The position numbers and the translations under genes were made by a program. A DNA stretch of 64,000 nt from Spirochaetaceae bacterium (GTDB lineage Bacteria > Spirochaetota > Leptospiria > Leptospirales > Leptonemataceae), in contig PBUB01000008.1 in NCBI GenBank assembly GCA_002729885.1, positions 62,001-126,000 on the forward strand, in the 5' to 3' direction. Every line of letters starts with the position of its first letter. Within the stretch, counting starts at the first letter, position 1. The notes under the pieces were generated by a model. It was not told where the DNA came from. It saw only the letters and a program-made list of their open reading frames with translations, and made no database searches. This document shows positions 1-10,122 of this stretch, one piece after another.

Positions 1-431
1 AAGACCAGTTCCTTCTTTTGCCAGTGGCCTGGAGGCAAATCCGACATGGATTCCCGATCTGGTTCCAGGTATGCGGAATCTGCAGGTTGGATTCTGATTC
101 CGTATTCGATTAGAGCCGACAGGTGTCCCGGATTCAAATGGCCTTCCAGGGATTCTAGAGCCGCCTGTTGTACTTCCGGATGATCCCCGAGCACGATGGC
201 CATCAGTGCATCGCCTATGGCCGGTCCCTGGCAATGGGCCGCAGCCCGGGCTGCATACAGTCGCTGCAACCTGGAGGGATGGTTCAGCCGTTCTGATAAA
301 TCCTTACAGTCGGAGGAGTCCTTCGCTGATGAGGGCTCCTCCGGCGCGGCGAAGCTCGTTTTGAAAGCCAGAGTGCTCAATGCAAAGATCAGGATGTAGC
401 ATATAGAGGTTCTGATTCTGGAAGAGCTCAC
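1..431 (-). CDS. Secreted HEAT-repeat-like protein, N-terminal part, runs off left edge (GTG start proposed)
   Basis: Open frame on the minus strand not in the ORF track. GTG at 431, then SSSRIRTSICYILIFALSTLAFKTSFAAPEEPSS (signal-peptide-like), then LQRLYAARAAAHCQGPAIGDALMAIVLGDHPEVQQAALESLEGHLNPGHLSALIEYG (HEAT-like); AAAGGAG lies upstream. Confidence 0.55.
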   Translation of the reverse strand, partial: MSSSRIRTSICYILIFALSTLAFKTSFAAPEEPSSAKDSSDCKDLSERLNHPSRLQRLYAARAAAHCQGPAIGDALMAIVLGDHPEVQQAALESLEGHLNPGHLSALIEYGIRIQPADSAYLEPDRESMSDLPPGHWQKKELV

Positions 432-2472
432 TGCTCTGGCGAACTCCTTTAAATGAAAACGATGGACCCTGGCGAATAAGATCCGCAGGGCCTGGCCGGA
501 GCACAGGAAAAATCTGAATGTCAAACATTTGCTCACCAAAACCTGCCTCCTTTCTGAAATCTCGAAACGCTTCGATGAACCCGCCTTTGCGATCCACCAT
601 TCCTTCGCTTCTAAACTGGGCACCGGTGTAGACTTTGCCTCTGCCTCGAAGGTCCGCTTCCTTGCGATTCAGACCCCGGTTCCGTCCAACCCGATCCAGA
701 AACAAATTGTAGGCCCGGTCCATAGATTCGTCAAGCAGAGCCTGGCTTTTCTTGCTGAGATTCCCGGATTCTGAAAGAATATCCGTAGTGGGGCCAAATC
801 TAACCCTCTGTTTGTGGATTCCCAGTTTGCGATATAATCCGGATAATTCGGGCCGCATTCGTAGTACTCCGACACTACCTGTAAGGCTTAGATCCGGGCT
901 GTAGATTCGGTTCGCTGCACAGGCCATATAGTAACCGCCGGAGGCAGCTACAGGTCCGATTATGGCAAACACTGGTTTGGCCCGGGACAGCCGATATATA
1001 TCCTGATATAGTGCTTCGCTGGCATCGCTGAGGCCTCCCGGACTATTTATATAGAGAAAGATGGCTTCATTTTTTGATTCTTCCAGGTCCTGAAAGATCT
1101 TTCGCATGGAAAGAGCACCAATACGTCCTGAATCCGGCTGTTCATCTCCCCATACAATCATTCCTTCGCAGCTAACCAGTGCTACAGATGGATATCTGCG
1201 AATGCGAAACGGTTTAAATCTTTTTCGTTGATATCTTTTTTCAGCCTGCTCCATTTCTATAAATCTAAAGCGTGGCACGCTGGCGGTTTGCTTCTGACTT
1301 TCCCTGTTTTTCTTTCTTTCTTTTTTGAGTTCCTTCTTGTTCTTTTTCCCGCCGATGGATTTCAGAGATTCGCCGGTGGTCGGTCCTTTTTTCGCGGCGT
1401 TGGGATCCATTTTTTTATCTGCATGCTCGGTCTGTTCGCCTTGCTGCAGCTGCTCCATAACATCTGCCATTGTTCGCTCTGCAATTCCAGGAAATGTGTG
1501 CGATACGGGCGCATCGGTAACCTGTATTCCGTCATCCAGACTCAGGATGGGTAATCGATCGGAATTGTTAAGACTGGAATCGGACGGCAGTGGTTCCCCT
1601 GCATGCCAGTAGGGCAACAGATCTTCGCATAGGTCTCTAAAGTTGGCTCGCGCCACCAGACCCTGGCAGAACTTCAGTGAATACAATTCCTCCGAATCCA
1701 GAAAAGCATTCTCTCGTATTTTCTTGCGCAGCTCTTCTTCCGGATGGGATTTTGAATCGTTTAGAACGGTAATGCCGGACAGTATCGCTTCTGATCTGGC
1801 ATCCAGAAGTTCTTCCAGATTCTTTCTGGCTGCAGGCGTCATGGAATCACGGCTCACGGATTCTCCGGCGCTCTTAAACTCTCCGGCTGTATGGACTTCC
1901 ACGCGAATGCCCAGTTTCTTCAGAGCCGATCCAAAAAAGAACGATTCTGAATGGGGTAGCGCAGTCATGAAGCTTGTGCCGGGTGCCAGGAATCTTCGCT
2001 CACAGGCAGATAGTAGACATAGAGTTTTGAGACCTCCCTTTTCTGCATGACCTACCAGGCGCTTTCCCGATTTCACCAGTTCGTTGAGACGGATGCGAAT
2101 TTCTTCTATTTGAGACCATTCCAGATCCTCAAGATCTGGAATGGAGAGTATGATCCATTGAATACCGGGATCCCGACTCATTCTGGACAGAAAACCCAGA
2201 TAGTGAAACCAGAGAGTATCCTGTTTGTTGATGATTCTGTATAGAAGTCCGGATTGAACACTGGATGTAAATCGATCCGGAACGGAATGGTAAAGAACGT
2301 TGCCCCGGAGAAAAGAAAGTGTGATTTTGAACCAGAGAAAAACTATCAGTCGGATGGGAATCAGGACGGGCAACAGAATCCAGCGCAGCATCTGTCCAGA
2401 CCGCCAGCCGGGCATTCTCTGTAATCCGATTTTCAATTGACCCGGTGTCACAAAAGGGGGCACTGACTGCAT
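304..2472 (-). CDS. sppA: Signal peptide peptidase SppA-like (S49 family serine protease), membrane anchored
   Basis: Two S49-like halves; C-terminal half has FLYINSPGGLSDASEALYQDIYRLSRAKPVFAIIGPVAASGGYYMACAANRIYSPDLSLTGSVGV. True start probably downstream (MPGWRSG or MLRWILL). Confidence 0.85.
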   Translation of the reverse strand: MQSVPPFVTPGQLKIGLQRMPGWRSGQMLRWILLPVLIPIRLIVFLWFKITLSFLRGNVLYHSVPDRFTSSVQSGLLYRIINKQDTLWFHYLGFLSRMSRDPGIQWIILSIPDLEDLEWSQIEEIRIRLNELVKSGKRLVGHAEKGGLKTLCLLSACERRFLAPGTSFMTALPHSESFFFGSALKKLGIRVEVHTAGEFKSAGESVSRDSMTPAARKNLEELLDARSEAILSGITVLNDSKSHPEEELRKKIRENAFLDSEELYSLKFCQGLVARANFRDLCEDLLPYWHAGEPLPSDSSLNNSDRLPILSLDDGIQVTDAPVSHTFPGIAERTMADVMEQLQQGEQTEHADKKMDPNAAKKGPTTGESLKSIGGKKNKKELKKERKKNRESQKQTASVPRFRFIEMEQAEKRYQRKRFKPFRIRRYPSVALVSCEGMIVWGDEQPDSGRIGALSMRKIFQDLEESKNEAIFLYINSPGGLSDASEALYQDIYRLSRAKPVFAIIGPVAASGGYYMACAANRIYSPDLSLTGSVGVLRMRPELSGLYRKLGIHKQRVRFGPTTDILSESGNLSKKSQALLDESMDRAYNLFLDRVGRNRGLNRKEADLRGRGKVYTGAQFRSEGMVDRKGGFIEAFRDFRKEAGFGEQMFDIQIFPVLRPGPADLIRQGPSFSFKGVRQSSELFQNQNLYMLHPDLCIEHSGFQNELRRAGGALISEGLLRL

Positions 2473-2474
2473 AG

Positions 2475-2960
2475 ATGAAGCATATTCTGTCCATAGTCGT
2501 AAGAAACAAACCAGGTGTAATGAGCCACGTCTCAGGGCTGTTCACTCGTCGAGGCTACAATATTGATAGCATTGCAGTGGGTGTGACTCATGAGGATGGG
2601 GTGTCTGTAATCACCATCGTTCTGCGGGGCGATGATCAGGTGCTTACCCAGTTTCAGGGACAGCTGCTCAAGCTGGCAGACGTAATCGAAGTTCGAACGC
2701 TTCCCTACCATGATTCCGTGATCCGAGAGTTAATCCTGATTCGAGTGTCCTGTAAAAAGGACGATCGGACTCAAATATTCGGAATCGTAGAGGTGTTCCA
2801 TGGCAGAATCCAGGAAATTATGCCAGAATCCATGCTCATTGAAATGCAGGGCAGCCCGCGCCAGGTAAACAGTCTGCTGACCATGCTGGAGCCCTTCGGA
2901 ATTATGGAAGTGGCCCGTACCGGCCAGATCGCTTTGCCATTGCAGACGGAAATGGACTGA
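2475..2960 (+). CDS. ilvN: Acetolactate synthase small (regulatory) subunit
   Basis: MKHILSIVVRNKPGVMSHVSGLFTRRGYNIDSIAVG is the ACT domain typical of IlvN/IlvH; 161 aa. Confidence 0.93.
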   Translation: MKHILSIVVRNKPGVMSHVSGLFTRRGYNIDSIAVGVTHEDGVSVITIVLRGDDQVLTQFQGQLLKLADVIEVRTLPYHDSVIRELILIRVSCKKDDRTQIFGIVEVFHGRIQEIMPESMLIEMQGSPRQVNSLLTMLEPFGIMEVARTGQIALPLQTEMD

Positions 2961-3010
2961 CCATTTACTGACCATTTATGGGTCTGAGCACTCGAAAATA
3001 TTGCCGCCCA

Positions 3011-3616
3011 TCATTTTCTGTTCTCCGGTGCGCAGAAGGTCTTTCGCACAGATAGCTTCAAATTCTTAATATATTCGCGATTGCTCCAGCCCATTCTCTG
3101 CAGCTCTTCCCAGCAAGGGATAGAAAGCATCCCTGTAAGCATGATCGTGGCTCGGGGCACCGTCCATTCCCTGGAAAGCAGTCCCTGGTTTTTAAGTGTA
3201 ACCAGGCAGTCCCGGCAGACATCGCTCAGGCACCTCACGGTTTCATCCCAGGCAGCCATTACCTCTGGATCGGAATCCCGGAGCATGAGCAACGCTCTGG
3301 AAATACCCTGGATGACCGGCAAGTAATCTCCCCATACCTGGACGCACCGCTCCAGCTTTTCTATGCCCGATTCTATGGACTGAATTGCAGCAAGCCGTTG
3401 GGGAAGACCATTTCTCTCATCTATAAAGCGGATGGTTTCGATTAGCAGTTCCGCACGGGAGCCAAAATGCAGGTATACGGCCTGCCGGGAGATTCCTGCG
3501 CCAGCAGCAACATCGGCCATTCCCGGTACCGAAGCGTTAGAGCATTCTAGAAGCTTTTGCGTGGCTTCCAGGATTCGCATTCGAGTTTCTGACTTTTCTT
3601 CTTTTTTGCTTGACAT
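3011..3616 (-). CDS. TetR/AcrR family transcriptional regulator
   Basis: N-terminal HTH: TRMRILEATQKLLECSNASVPGMADVAAGAGISRQAVYLHFGSRAELL. Confidence 0.9.
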   Translation of the reverse strand: MSSKKEEKSETRMRILEATQKLLECSNASVPGMADVAAGAGISRQAVYLHFGSRAELLIETIRFIDERNGLPQRLAAIQSIESGIEKLERCVQVWGDYLPVIQGISRALLMLRDSDPEVMAAWDETVRCLSDVCRDCLVTLKNQGLLSREWTVPRATIMLTGMLSIPCWEELQRMGWSNREYIKNLKLSVRKTFCAPENRK

Positions 3617-3624
3617 AGTGTAAA
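3610..3624. promoter_or_regulatory. Second, imperfect TetR-like operator overlapping the tetR start codon
   Basis: TTGACATAGTGTAAA resembles the TTGACA-N3-TGTCAA core of the 3646-3674 palindrome; centres are 43 bp apart. Confidence 0.5.
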
Positions 3625-3645
3625 GTGTTGTTCTCTTTTAGACAG

Positions 3646-3674
3646 GCTTTGCTTGACACATTGTCAAGCAAAGC
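3646..3674. promoter_or_regulatory. Probable TetR operator (perfect palindrome)
   Basis: GCTTTGCTTGACA-CAT-TGTCAAGCAAAGC: 13-bp arms, 3-bp spacer, between divergent tetR and flavodoxin-like genes. Confidence 0.8.
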
Positions 3675-3693
3675 GAAAAAAAGGGGGAGTTAG

Positions 3694-4305
3694 ATGAAAA
3701 GAAGCGGGAATGATTCAAGTAAAAAACAGGTGCTGGTGCTGTATTCTACCGGCAGCGGCTCCACGAGGCTGATTGCAGAGACAATTGCTCAGGCCCTGGG
3801 CGAAACAGCAGAAATCTCACTCACCGAAGTTGATGAAAATCGTCAGTTCTGGCCTGATCCATCCCGATTTGATGCGGTCATCGCTGGAAGTGCTATTCGT
3901 TATGATCGATGGCTCAAACCAATGAGCGACTATGTCAAAACATTCGAAAAGGAGCTTTCCCGGAAACCCGTTTCATTCTTCTTTTCCTGTCTTTCTCTGG
4001 CCGGCGGTGAGGCCGGACAAATGAGTGCGCGCAAGTATGAGGCATGGATTCGCAATTTGGCGCCGGTTGTCCGCCCGCTGGATATTCGTGGGTTTGCAGG
4101 GACTTTGAATTACGGAGCCATGCCTGTGTGGGCCAGGCTCCCCTTCAGGACTGCTATGCTCTTTACTGGATTAAAGGAGGGGGATTATCGGAATTTTTCC
4201 GAGATCCGCGATTGGGCCAAAGAGCAGATGGGCGTAATCCACAGGACCTGGCAGGAGGATGTGCAAACAGCGCGGCAGTCCCTCACTTCTCTGGCTCAAG
4301 TCTGA
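3694..4305 (+). CDS. Flavodoxin-domain protein (HemG/menaquinone-dependent protoporphyrinogen oxidase-like)
   Basis: VLVLYSTGSGSTRLIAETIAQAL FMN-binding motif; AVIAGSAIRYDRWLKPMSDYVKTFEKELSRKPVSFFFSCL. Confidence 0.75.
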   Translation: MKRSGNDSSKKQVLVLYSTGSGSTRLIAETIAQALGETAEISLTEVDENRQFWPDPSRFDAVIAGSAIRYDRWLKPMSDYVKTFEKELSRKPVSFFFSCLSLAGGEAGQMSARKYEAWIRNLAPVVRPLDIRGFAGTLNYGAMPVWARLPFRTAMLFTGLKEGDYRNFSEIRDWAKEQMGVIHRTWQEDVQTARQSLTSLAQV

Positions 4306-4324
4306 TTCGCCAGAGAATGAGAAT

Positions 4325-4360
4325 GGCAGCGACCGTTAATTCGCTGTCGCTGCCTTTTTC
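4325..4360 (+). terminator. Rho-independent terminator
   Basis: GGCAGCGAC...GTCGCTGCC (9-bp perfect stem) followed by TTTTTC. Confidence 0.75.
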
Positions 4361-5622
4361 TTTGTTCCCAGGATCATGTGTGAAGTGCCCTTGATATAGT
4401 TGTAACCAATACCGATGGGCAGAGGGCGTATGTCATTTTCCTTGTTTCGAAAGTCTGCTTTGAAGTCAGGCTGATGTCTGACGGAGAACAACTTGATCGG
4501 CTGATCGTACCTACCGTAGTAAGTGAGATCCCATCGACCATCTTTCATATACTGGATTGGAATACCCGAGCTATCCCCGAGCAGGAATTCGCTTTCGTCC
4601 AGAATGAAGCTGCGGATATCGGAGAAGGTATCTCTGTGCATCAAGTATGATGCTGCTTTCAGGTAACCGATGGTAGGATCATTCAGCGCACTCTTGATAG
4701 CCGGCAGAAAATAGGGAGTCTCTTTCAAGCCCTGGTTGGAAATGTCCGTAGAAAAATAGGCAACGCTATGCACCGGCCCGCCGGATTCCGTGCGATAGAA
4801 GATCTGTACTCCGGAAACGGCACTTAGAGAAGGGTCCTCTTTCTTCATGGATTCGAAAGCAGTTTTTGTTACCGTCTTTCCGTTGGACACTACTCGGATT
4901 TCTCGAAAGGCCAGAAGTTCATAGTCCAGTCGTGCAAGAAACACCGCCAGCACTGGAGCCACTCCATCCAGCACATTGGCGAAGTCATCGCGCATGGCCA
5001 GTGTGCGAAAGAAGGAAAATTCAATAATGCTGAACAGGGATTGTCGTACTGCTCCCAGGTATCTGCGTCTGGCTGGCTCGGAAAGCCTGGTCGGATCCGC
5101 TATGGTTCCTGGAGGCTCCAGTCCAATCATTACAGTGTTTCTTCCACAGGGAAAAAACAGGGAAGAATGAAGTATGTCTGCACCACCGAAAGGGTAGAAT
5201 ACTGTGGCTGTTTCTTTACAGAGAGGCTTGAACTCCTCATGGCCCCAGGTGCGGATTTTGGTTAGCCTTAGATCCTCGCCCTTTTTCCAGATTCGGTTAA
5301 ATGCTGATGCATGGTCCGCATAGCTACTGGAAGAATAGGCATCTTTCTTACCTGCCAGGTAATCCGCTTTCTTCTGCAATTCCGGATCGGAAAGTCCATC
5401 ATAGCCCAGTAAAAAAGAATTCAACTGCTTGTTATTTTCCTGCGAAGATGAATCAGAGGATCCGTCTCCTGGATTCGATGGGCCGCAATAGGCAGTAGCT
5501 AACAACAGAGTAAGAATTAGAGCATGTTTAAAAACGTTCATGGGATGTTTAAGAGGGGAACAAAAGATGTCCGGGATTTTGCATCCGAATATTCGAACTG
5601 CAGGGACACACCGGTTGATCAA
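4336..5622 (-). CDS. Putative lipoprotein of unknown function
   Basis: Internal start MNVFKHALILTLLLATAYCGPSNPGDGSS with lipobox-like LATAYC; remainder not recognised. Confidence 0.6.
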   Translation of the reverse strand: MINRCVPAVRIFGCKIPDIFCSPLKHPMNVFKHALILTLLLATAYCGPSNPGDGSSDSSSQENNKQLNSFLLGYDGLSDPELQKKADYLAGKKDAYSSSSYADHASAFNRIWKKGEDLRLTKIRTWGHEEFKPLCKETATVFYPFGGADILHSSLFFPCGRNTVMIGLEPPGTIADPTRLSEPARRRYLGAVRQSLFSIIEFSFFRTLAMRDDFANVLDGVAPVLAVFLARLDYELLAFREIRVVSNGKTVTKTAFESMKKEDPSLSAVSGVQIFYRTESGGPVHSVAYFSTDISNQGLKETPYFLPAIKSALNDPTIGYLKAASYLMHRDTFSDIRSFILDESEFLLGDSSGIPIQYMKDGRWDLTYYGRYDQPIKLFSVRHQPDFKADFRNKENDIRPLPIGIGYNYIKGTSHMILGTKKKAATAN

Positions 5623-5702
5623 AAAAGGTAAGCATTATGTCAATAAGAATTTGCCCTCAGGGCCCCTTTCTGCGATGAAGTCATTTTAGCCCTCCTAGCC
5701 CC

Positions 5703-7400
5703 ATGAGTCATCACGGATTAACAAGACAGCTGGGTTTCTGGACCGCTACGCTTGTGGTTATCGCAAGCATGATTGGATCTGGAATCTTCGGAAACACAGG
5801 TATCATCCAGCAGGCCGTAGCCAATCCAGGATATGTAATCCTGCTATGGCTGGTGGGGGGACTTCTGGCCCTGTCCGGAGCTCTATGTTATGCAGAGCTT
5901 TCCACCATTATGCCCCATGCCGGTGGGGAGTACGTCTATTTAAAGAACATCTTCGGATTGCTGCCCAGCTTTCTAACAGGGTGGGTATCTTTCGTAGTGG
6001 CCTTTTCTGCACCCGCAGCCAGCGCTGCCTTGCTTTCCAGCGAATATGCAGAGAAAACCGTAGCATTGCTGGATCCTTCATCTCCGCTGGTTCCCTTTCT
6101 GCAATCCAGTGTGAATCAGAAGATTGTGGCCTGCGGCCTGGTTCTGCTTTTTACCGGAATCCACATGTTTGGTGTTCGGGCAGGTGGATATCTGCAGAAT
6201 GTTCTGACCGTCGTCAAGCTGGCCCTGGTAGTGGCCTTTGTGAGCGCTGGTCTGTATGTAGCTCTGGGTGTGGAAAACATGCCGGTGACCGAAACCGTGA
6301 CTCCTGGAAGCGCTATCGCCTGGGGCGGAACAGGCGTTGGATTGCTTTACGTAACCTTTGCTTACAGCGGATGGAATAGCGCTGCCTACCTGGCAGAAGA
6401 GGTGAAAGATCCTAAAAAGACGCTGCCCAAAGCTTTGATTGTCGGGACGTTGCTCACTACAACGCTGTACATCTTGCTCAATCTGGTGTACTATCTGGCT
6501 GTGCCTGCAGAAGATCTGGCAGGTGAAAAGGCCGTGGCGGCCATGAGTGCAGGCAGTCTGTTTGGTGCGAAAGTGACTGCGCTTTTTAATCTTGGATTCT
6601 TTTTCATACTGATTTCCACTCTTTCTGCTACCATCATGCTGGGCCCCAGGGTGTATTTTGCCATGGCCCGGGATAATCTATTTTTCCAGGCTGCTTCCAG
6701 GGTTTCGCCTCGATTCGGAACTCCCATTGTAAGTTTCCTCCTTCAAGGATTTCTTGCCATTCTATACATTGTAAGCGGAACCTATGAACAGATCCAGACC
6801 TACATGGGGTTTGCTCTGGCCATCTTTCCTGTTGTGGCTGTTGTGGGTCTCATGAAACTCCGAAAGGATCGACCCGATCTAAACGGTCATTACAAGACTC
6901 CCTGGTATCCGCTAACTCCTCTGTTCTTTATTGGAATTTCGATCTTTGTGATGGTAGCCAGTCTATTGTATTCCTATGAGGAGTGCCTTATCGCTCTGGC
7001 TGTAGTGCTTTCCGGAGTTCCTCTCTATTTCGCCTGGATGAGAATTGTCCACCGAGGTAAGGATCATGAGGAATTGAGGCAGACTCTTATGAACCTGCCT
7101 CTGTTCCATGGTACCGGCGAATTCCTGGAAGAAGATGAAGGGGATTCAGATTTTGGTCATTCCGGCTTCTCCGAGTATCCGGATTATCCCATGCCGGAAG
7201 ATCCAGGCATCAATGGTAAGAACCCCTCGGATCATTATGGCAATGGACAGGAAGAGAACGGCAATACTTCCTCTCATGGTGATTCTGAATCTGAAGATTC
7301 CATCCGCAAGACAAGTGAAAGCAGCTCCCAACATCGAAATTCTGCCAGTGAAGATGCGCAGGAAGATGTTCAGCTTGCCATCTCCCGCCGCAAATCTTAA
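5703..7400 (+). CDS. APC superfamily amino acid permease with long acidic C-terminal tail
   Basis: [30 protein letters not shown] typical APC TM1; about 12 TM segments; acidic/Ser-rich C-terminus. Confidence 0.88.
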   Translation: MSHHGLTRQLGFWTATLVVIASMIGSGIFGNTGIIQQAVANPGYVILLWLVGGLLALSGALCYAELSTIMPHAGGEYVYLKNIFGLLPSFLTGWVSFVVAFSAPAASAALLSSEYAEKTVALLDPSSPLVPFLQSSVNQKIVACGLVLLFTGIHMFGVRAGGYLQNVLTVVKLALVVAFVSAGLYVALGVENMPVTETVTPGSAIAWGGTGVGLLYVTFAYSGWNSAAYLAEEVKDPKKTLPKALIVGTLLTTTLYILLNLVYYLAVPAEDLAGEKAVAAMSAGSLFGAKVTALFNLGFFFILISTLSATIMLGPRVYFAMARDNLFFQAASRVSPRFGTPIVSFLLQGFLAILYIVSGTYEQIQTYMGFALAIFPVVAVVGLMKLRKDRPDLNGHYKTPWYPLTPLFFIGISIFVMVASLLYSYEECLIALAVVLSGVPLYFAWMRIVHRGKDHEELRQTLMNLPLFHGTGEFLEEDEGDSDFGHSGFSEYPDYPMPEDPGINGKNPSDHYGNGQEENGNTSSHGDSESEDSIRKTSESSSQHRNSASEDAQEDVQLAISRRKS

Positions 7401-7411
7401 AACTGTCCAGC

Positions 7412-8989
7412 ATGGACCGTCAGCTAGCCTTTGAAATGGAAGGTGAGCGCCTTACTGGGCGTCTCAGGCTTCTTCTGATCATTATTTTTTTGGCCGGCAC
7501 CGCGGTTGGTTATTTCTCGGGCACCGCACAGTTGAAGCAAACGTTGTTCTACCTGGTCGGCATTTCGGTTTACGCCCTGGTCTTTATCCTCTCATTTCTG
7601 GCCCTTCGCTACAACAAATACAGATCCTATATGAAATATCTGTTCACCGTAGGTGAGATGATAGGTCTATTTATTGTTAATCTCGGTCATGTTTTCGTTG
7701 AAGATGGGCACGAATGGGCCGTGCGAAATGCCACCCGGCATGGTTTATATTACGTTTTGATCGCCGCTTCCGTGCTACGCTTCGCGCCCAGGCTGGTTGT
7801 GATCACCGGTCTTCTCGCCGTGCTAGTAAATACCTCACTTCATTTCATTGTGGATAGATTGACCCCTGTTCATTGGAGTATCAAGAAAGGCAGTAACCAG
7901 CTGGATTTCATAAGTCCCATTGATTTGATTATCGCTTCCATATTCATGCTGGGACTGTCTGTGGCTCTGGCCATGGCCACAAAGATGATTCGAAAGATGA
8001 TTTTCAAGGTCAGCGAGGAAAGGGAGGATTCGCAGAAGCGATTCAAGCTTCTTTCCGAGCTACTGCGAAGCGCTCGCTCGGTGGTACAGAGTCTGGGAGA
8101 TCAAATCGAAGAACTGAAACTCAGCGTTCAAACCCTGGATGCTACGCGAGTTCATCAGAAGGATGCTCTGGATCATACCGGTGAACTGATTCGAAATGTA
8201 AGTGGAGAAATGCAGGAAGCTGCAGCAGGAGCCAGCCGGCAGGATCAACTCTGTCAGTCCAATACGGATCTGGTGCTGAAGTTTCGGGCCAGGATGGAAG
8301 AGATCATCCGCTCCAGCGAATTGAATCTTACGGGCTCGCAGCAAATCATGGATCTTCTCACTGACGGAGAAAGCACACTGCAAAAGACTCTTAGCGGTAT
8401 GGAAGGCATCCAGGAAAGTTCCAATCGGATTTTTGAGATCCTGGATATCATTAATGAAATCGCAGAAAGAACCAATCTACTGGCTTTAAATGCAGCCATC
8501 GAAGCGGCTCGCGCCGGGGAAGAAGGAAGAGGCTTCTCTGTAGTGGCTTCGGAAGTCGGTAAGCTGGCCGAGATGTCCAGTCGGCATGCCAGCGAAATTG
8601 AGAGTTTGATTCGAAGAAGCCATGATCAAACCATGGAAGGGGCCGGCCTGGTGCGAAGCATGGGCAGCACAATGCAAAGGATTCATGAGCGATCCGAGCA
8701 TATGCAGACCAGAACCCAGGAAATCCATGAGCAGATCTCCAGACAGCAGGGATTCTTTACAGATATTCAAAAAGCAACCCTGGAAATACAGAATGTTGCA
8801 GGCCAGATGAAATCCAGAACCGCTGAGCAGGCCGGTCAAACCAGCCAGGCTAACCAGGAGCTGGATTCCTTGCGCCAGGAGCTGGAAGAGCTATCCGGGG
8901 CAGTGGGAGCCATTCAGTCGGTGGTAGATTCCCTGGAACTGGAAAAGCAGCATCTGGCCTCTACCCTGGAAAAGAGCCAGGAAGATTAG
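7412..8989 (+). CDS. Methyl-accepting chemotaxis protein, multi-TM N-terminus
   Basis: Signalling hairpin [49 protein letters not shown]-terminus has several hydrophobic segments and no obvious large periplasmic domain. Confidence 0.92.
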   Translation: MDRQLAFEMEGERLTGRLRLLLIIIFLAGTAVGYFSGTAQLKQTLFYLVGISVYALVFILSFLALRYNKYRSYMKYLFTVGEMIGLFIVNLGHVFVEDGHEWAVRNATRHGLYYVLIAASVLRFAPRLVVITGLLAVLVNTSLHFIVDRLTPVHWSIKKGSNQLDFISPIDLIIASIFMLGLSVALAMATKMIRKMIFKVSEEREDSQKRFKLLSELLRSARSVVQSLGDQIEELKLSVQTLDATRVHQKDALDHTGELIRNVSGEMQEAAAGASRQDQLCQSNTDLVLKFRARMEEIIRSSELNLTGSQQIMDLLTDGESTLQKTLSGMEGIQESSNRIFEILDIINEIAERTNLLALNAAIEAARAGEEGRGFSVVASEVGKLAEMSSRHASEIESLIRRSHDQTMEGAGLVRSMGSTMQRIHERSEHMQTRTQEIHEQISRQQGFFTDIQKATLEIQNVAGQMKSRTAEQAGQTSQANQELDSLRQELEELSGAVGAIQSVVDSLELEKQHLASTLEKSQED

Positions 8990-9027
8990 GTCGTCCGGCC
9001 AGGTGCCTTTCGTGGCTGCCCGGAACT

Positions 9028-9056
9028 TTCCCCTGGAATCAATGAAGCCAGGGGAA
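9028..9056. terminator. Hairpin in convergent intergenic region
   Basis: TTCCCCTGG-N11-CCAGGGGAA perfect 9-bp stem; no T-tract. Confidence 0.35.
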
Positions 9057-9120
9057 TGCGGTCGAATTCGGCAGTCAAAACAGGTCGGCCCATTCATGGA
9101 TTCTCTGCCCGCAAGCGGGA

Positions 9121-9942
9121 TTACGAAGATTGTTTTGGATCCAGGCGAGTGCCCAGCCATCCCAGGAACTCTTTACCACCCTGGAAAAGTCGAAGCACCA
9201 GAAATCCAAACAATACAAGGATTGTGATGGCCCCAAAAAGGGCAACGCTCCACCAGAGCGCATCCATAAAGAGCGCAGCAACGGAAGCAAAGCCCAGTCC
9301 GGACTGAGATAGAAAGACCACTGTCAGCGCTTGCTGTGGAGGGAGAGTCCTGGCCCTTTCAAACTCCTGCAGACGACTTTGAAGGGAGGCCTGCTCCTCG
9401 CTTACCTCTCTGGAGGCGCTTAACTTGAACTGCTCCGGTGTTATGGTAATCCTGGCCCGGGTCTGTTGTAGAGCCTCCAGTCTGGCACTCAGAGAATTGA
9501 ATTCGCTGGTTCTGTCCTTTCGGTTCTCTTCGAAGCGAAGAACCCGGTAACTGGATTTCCAGCTCTCTAGAAGCGCTGATGCCATCTGCTCATTGATAAC
9601 CGAGTGAAGCACAGAATAAGTAGTGTCCTCCAGATCACTCTGCTGTTGATGTAGTATCGTTCCCTGCCCGGATTGTAGCTCATTCAGGGCTTTACTATGA
9701 ATCTGCTGGAAGTCCTTTCCCGGAATGGCGAGCCAGATAATGCTACTACGGCTATAAAAACCCTCCGGACCCGAGCTCAGAGCTTCCCGGGACTTCCAGT
9801 CCAGATCGGCTTTTCGCTCCACAGTGTTAAAAGATTCCTTCCACGGATCGTATTGAACGAGATTATAGGCCAGGCGTACGAGGGCGATGGCTGCGAAAGC
9901 GGCCAGAGCAAACCAGGCAATGCGGACAGTTCTGGATTTCAT
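9121..9942 (-). CDS. Hypothetical membrane protein
   Basis: Long ORF with N-terminal and two C-terminal hydrophobic segments; not recognised. Confidence 0.6.
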   Translation of the reverse strand: MKSRTVRIAWFALAAFAAIALVRLAYNLVQYDPWKESFNTVERKADLDWKSREALSSGPEGFYSRSSIIWLAIPGKDFQQIHSKALNELQSGQGTILHQQQSDLEDTTYSVLHSVINEQMASALLESWKSSYRVLRFEENRKDRTSEFNSLSARLEALQQTRARITITPEQFKLSASREVSEEQASLQSRLQEFERARTLPPQQALTVVFLSQSGLGFASVAALFMDALWWSVALFGAITILVLFGFLVLRLFQGGKEFLGWLGTRLDPKQSS

Positions 9943-10100
9943 ATCTGTCAGAATTATAGGATGAATTCAATCTGCGGCAACCCAAATTTGTAAGAGATTC
10001 GGGATGACAGAGATGGTTTCACGGGCGTTCCGGAAGCGGGGCTTTTCTTTAGGTTGGTAACCGCCCTGAAAAAAAAAGAGTGTTCGAAAAACCCAATATG

Positions 10101-10114
10101 CTTTAATGTTAAAG
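10101..10114. promoter_or_regulatory. MarR-type operator box 1 (9 bp before proposed marR start)
   Basis: CTTTAATGTTAAAG; identical to the box at 10924-10937. Confidence 0.7.
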
Positions 10115-10122
10115 TATCTGCC

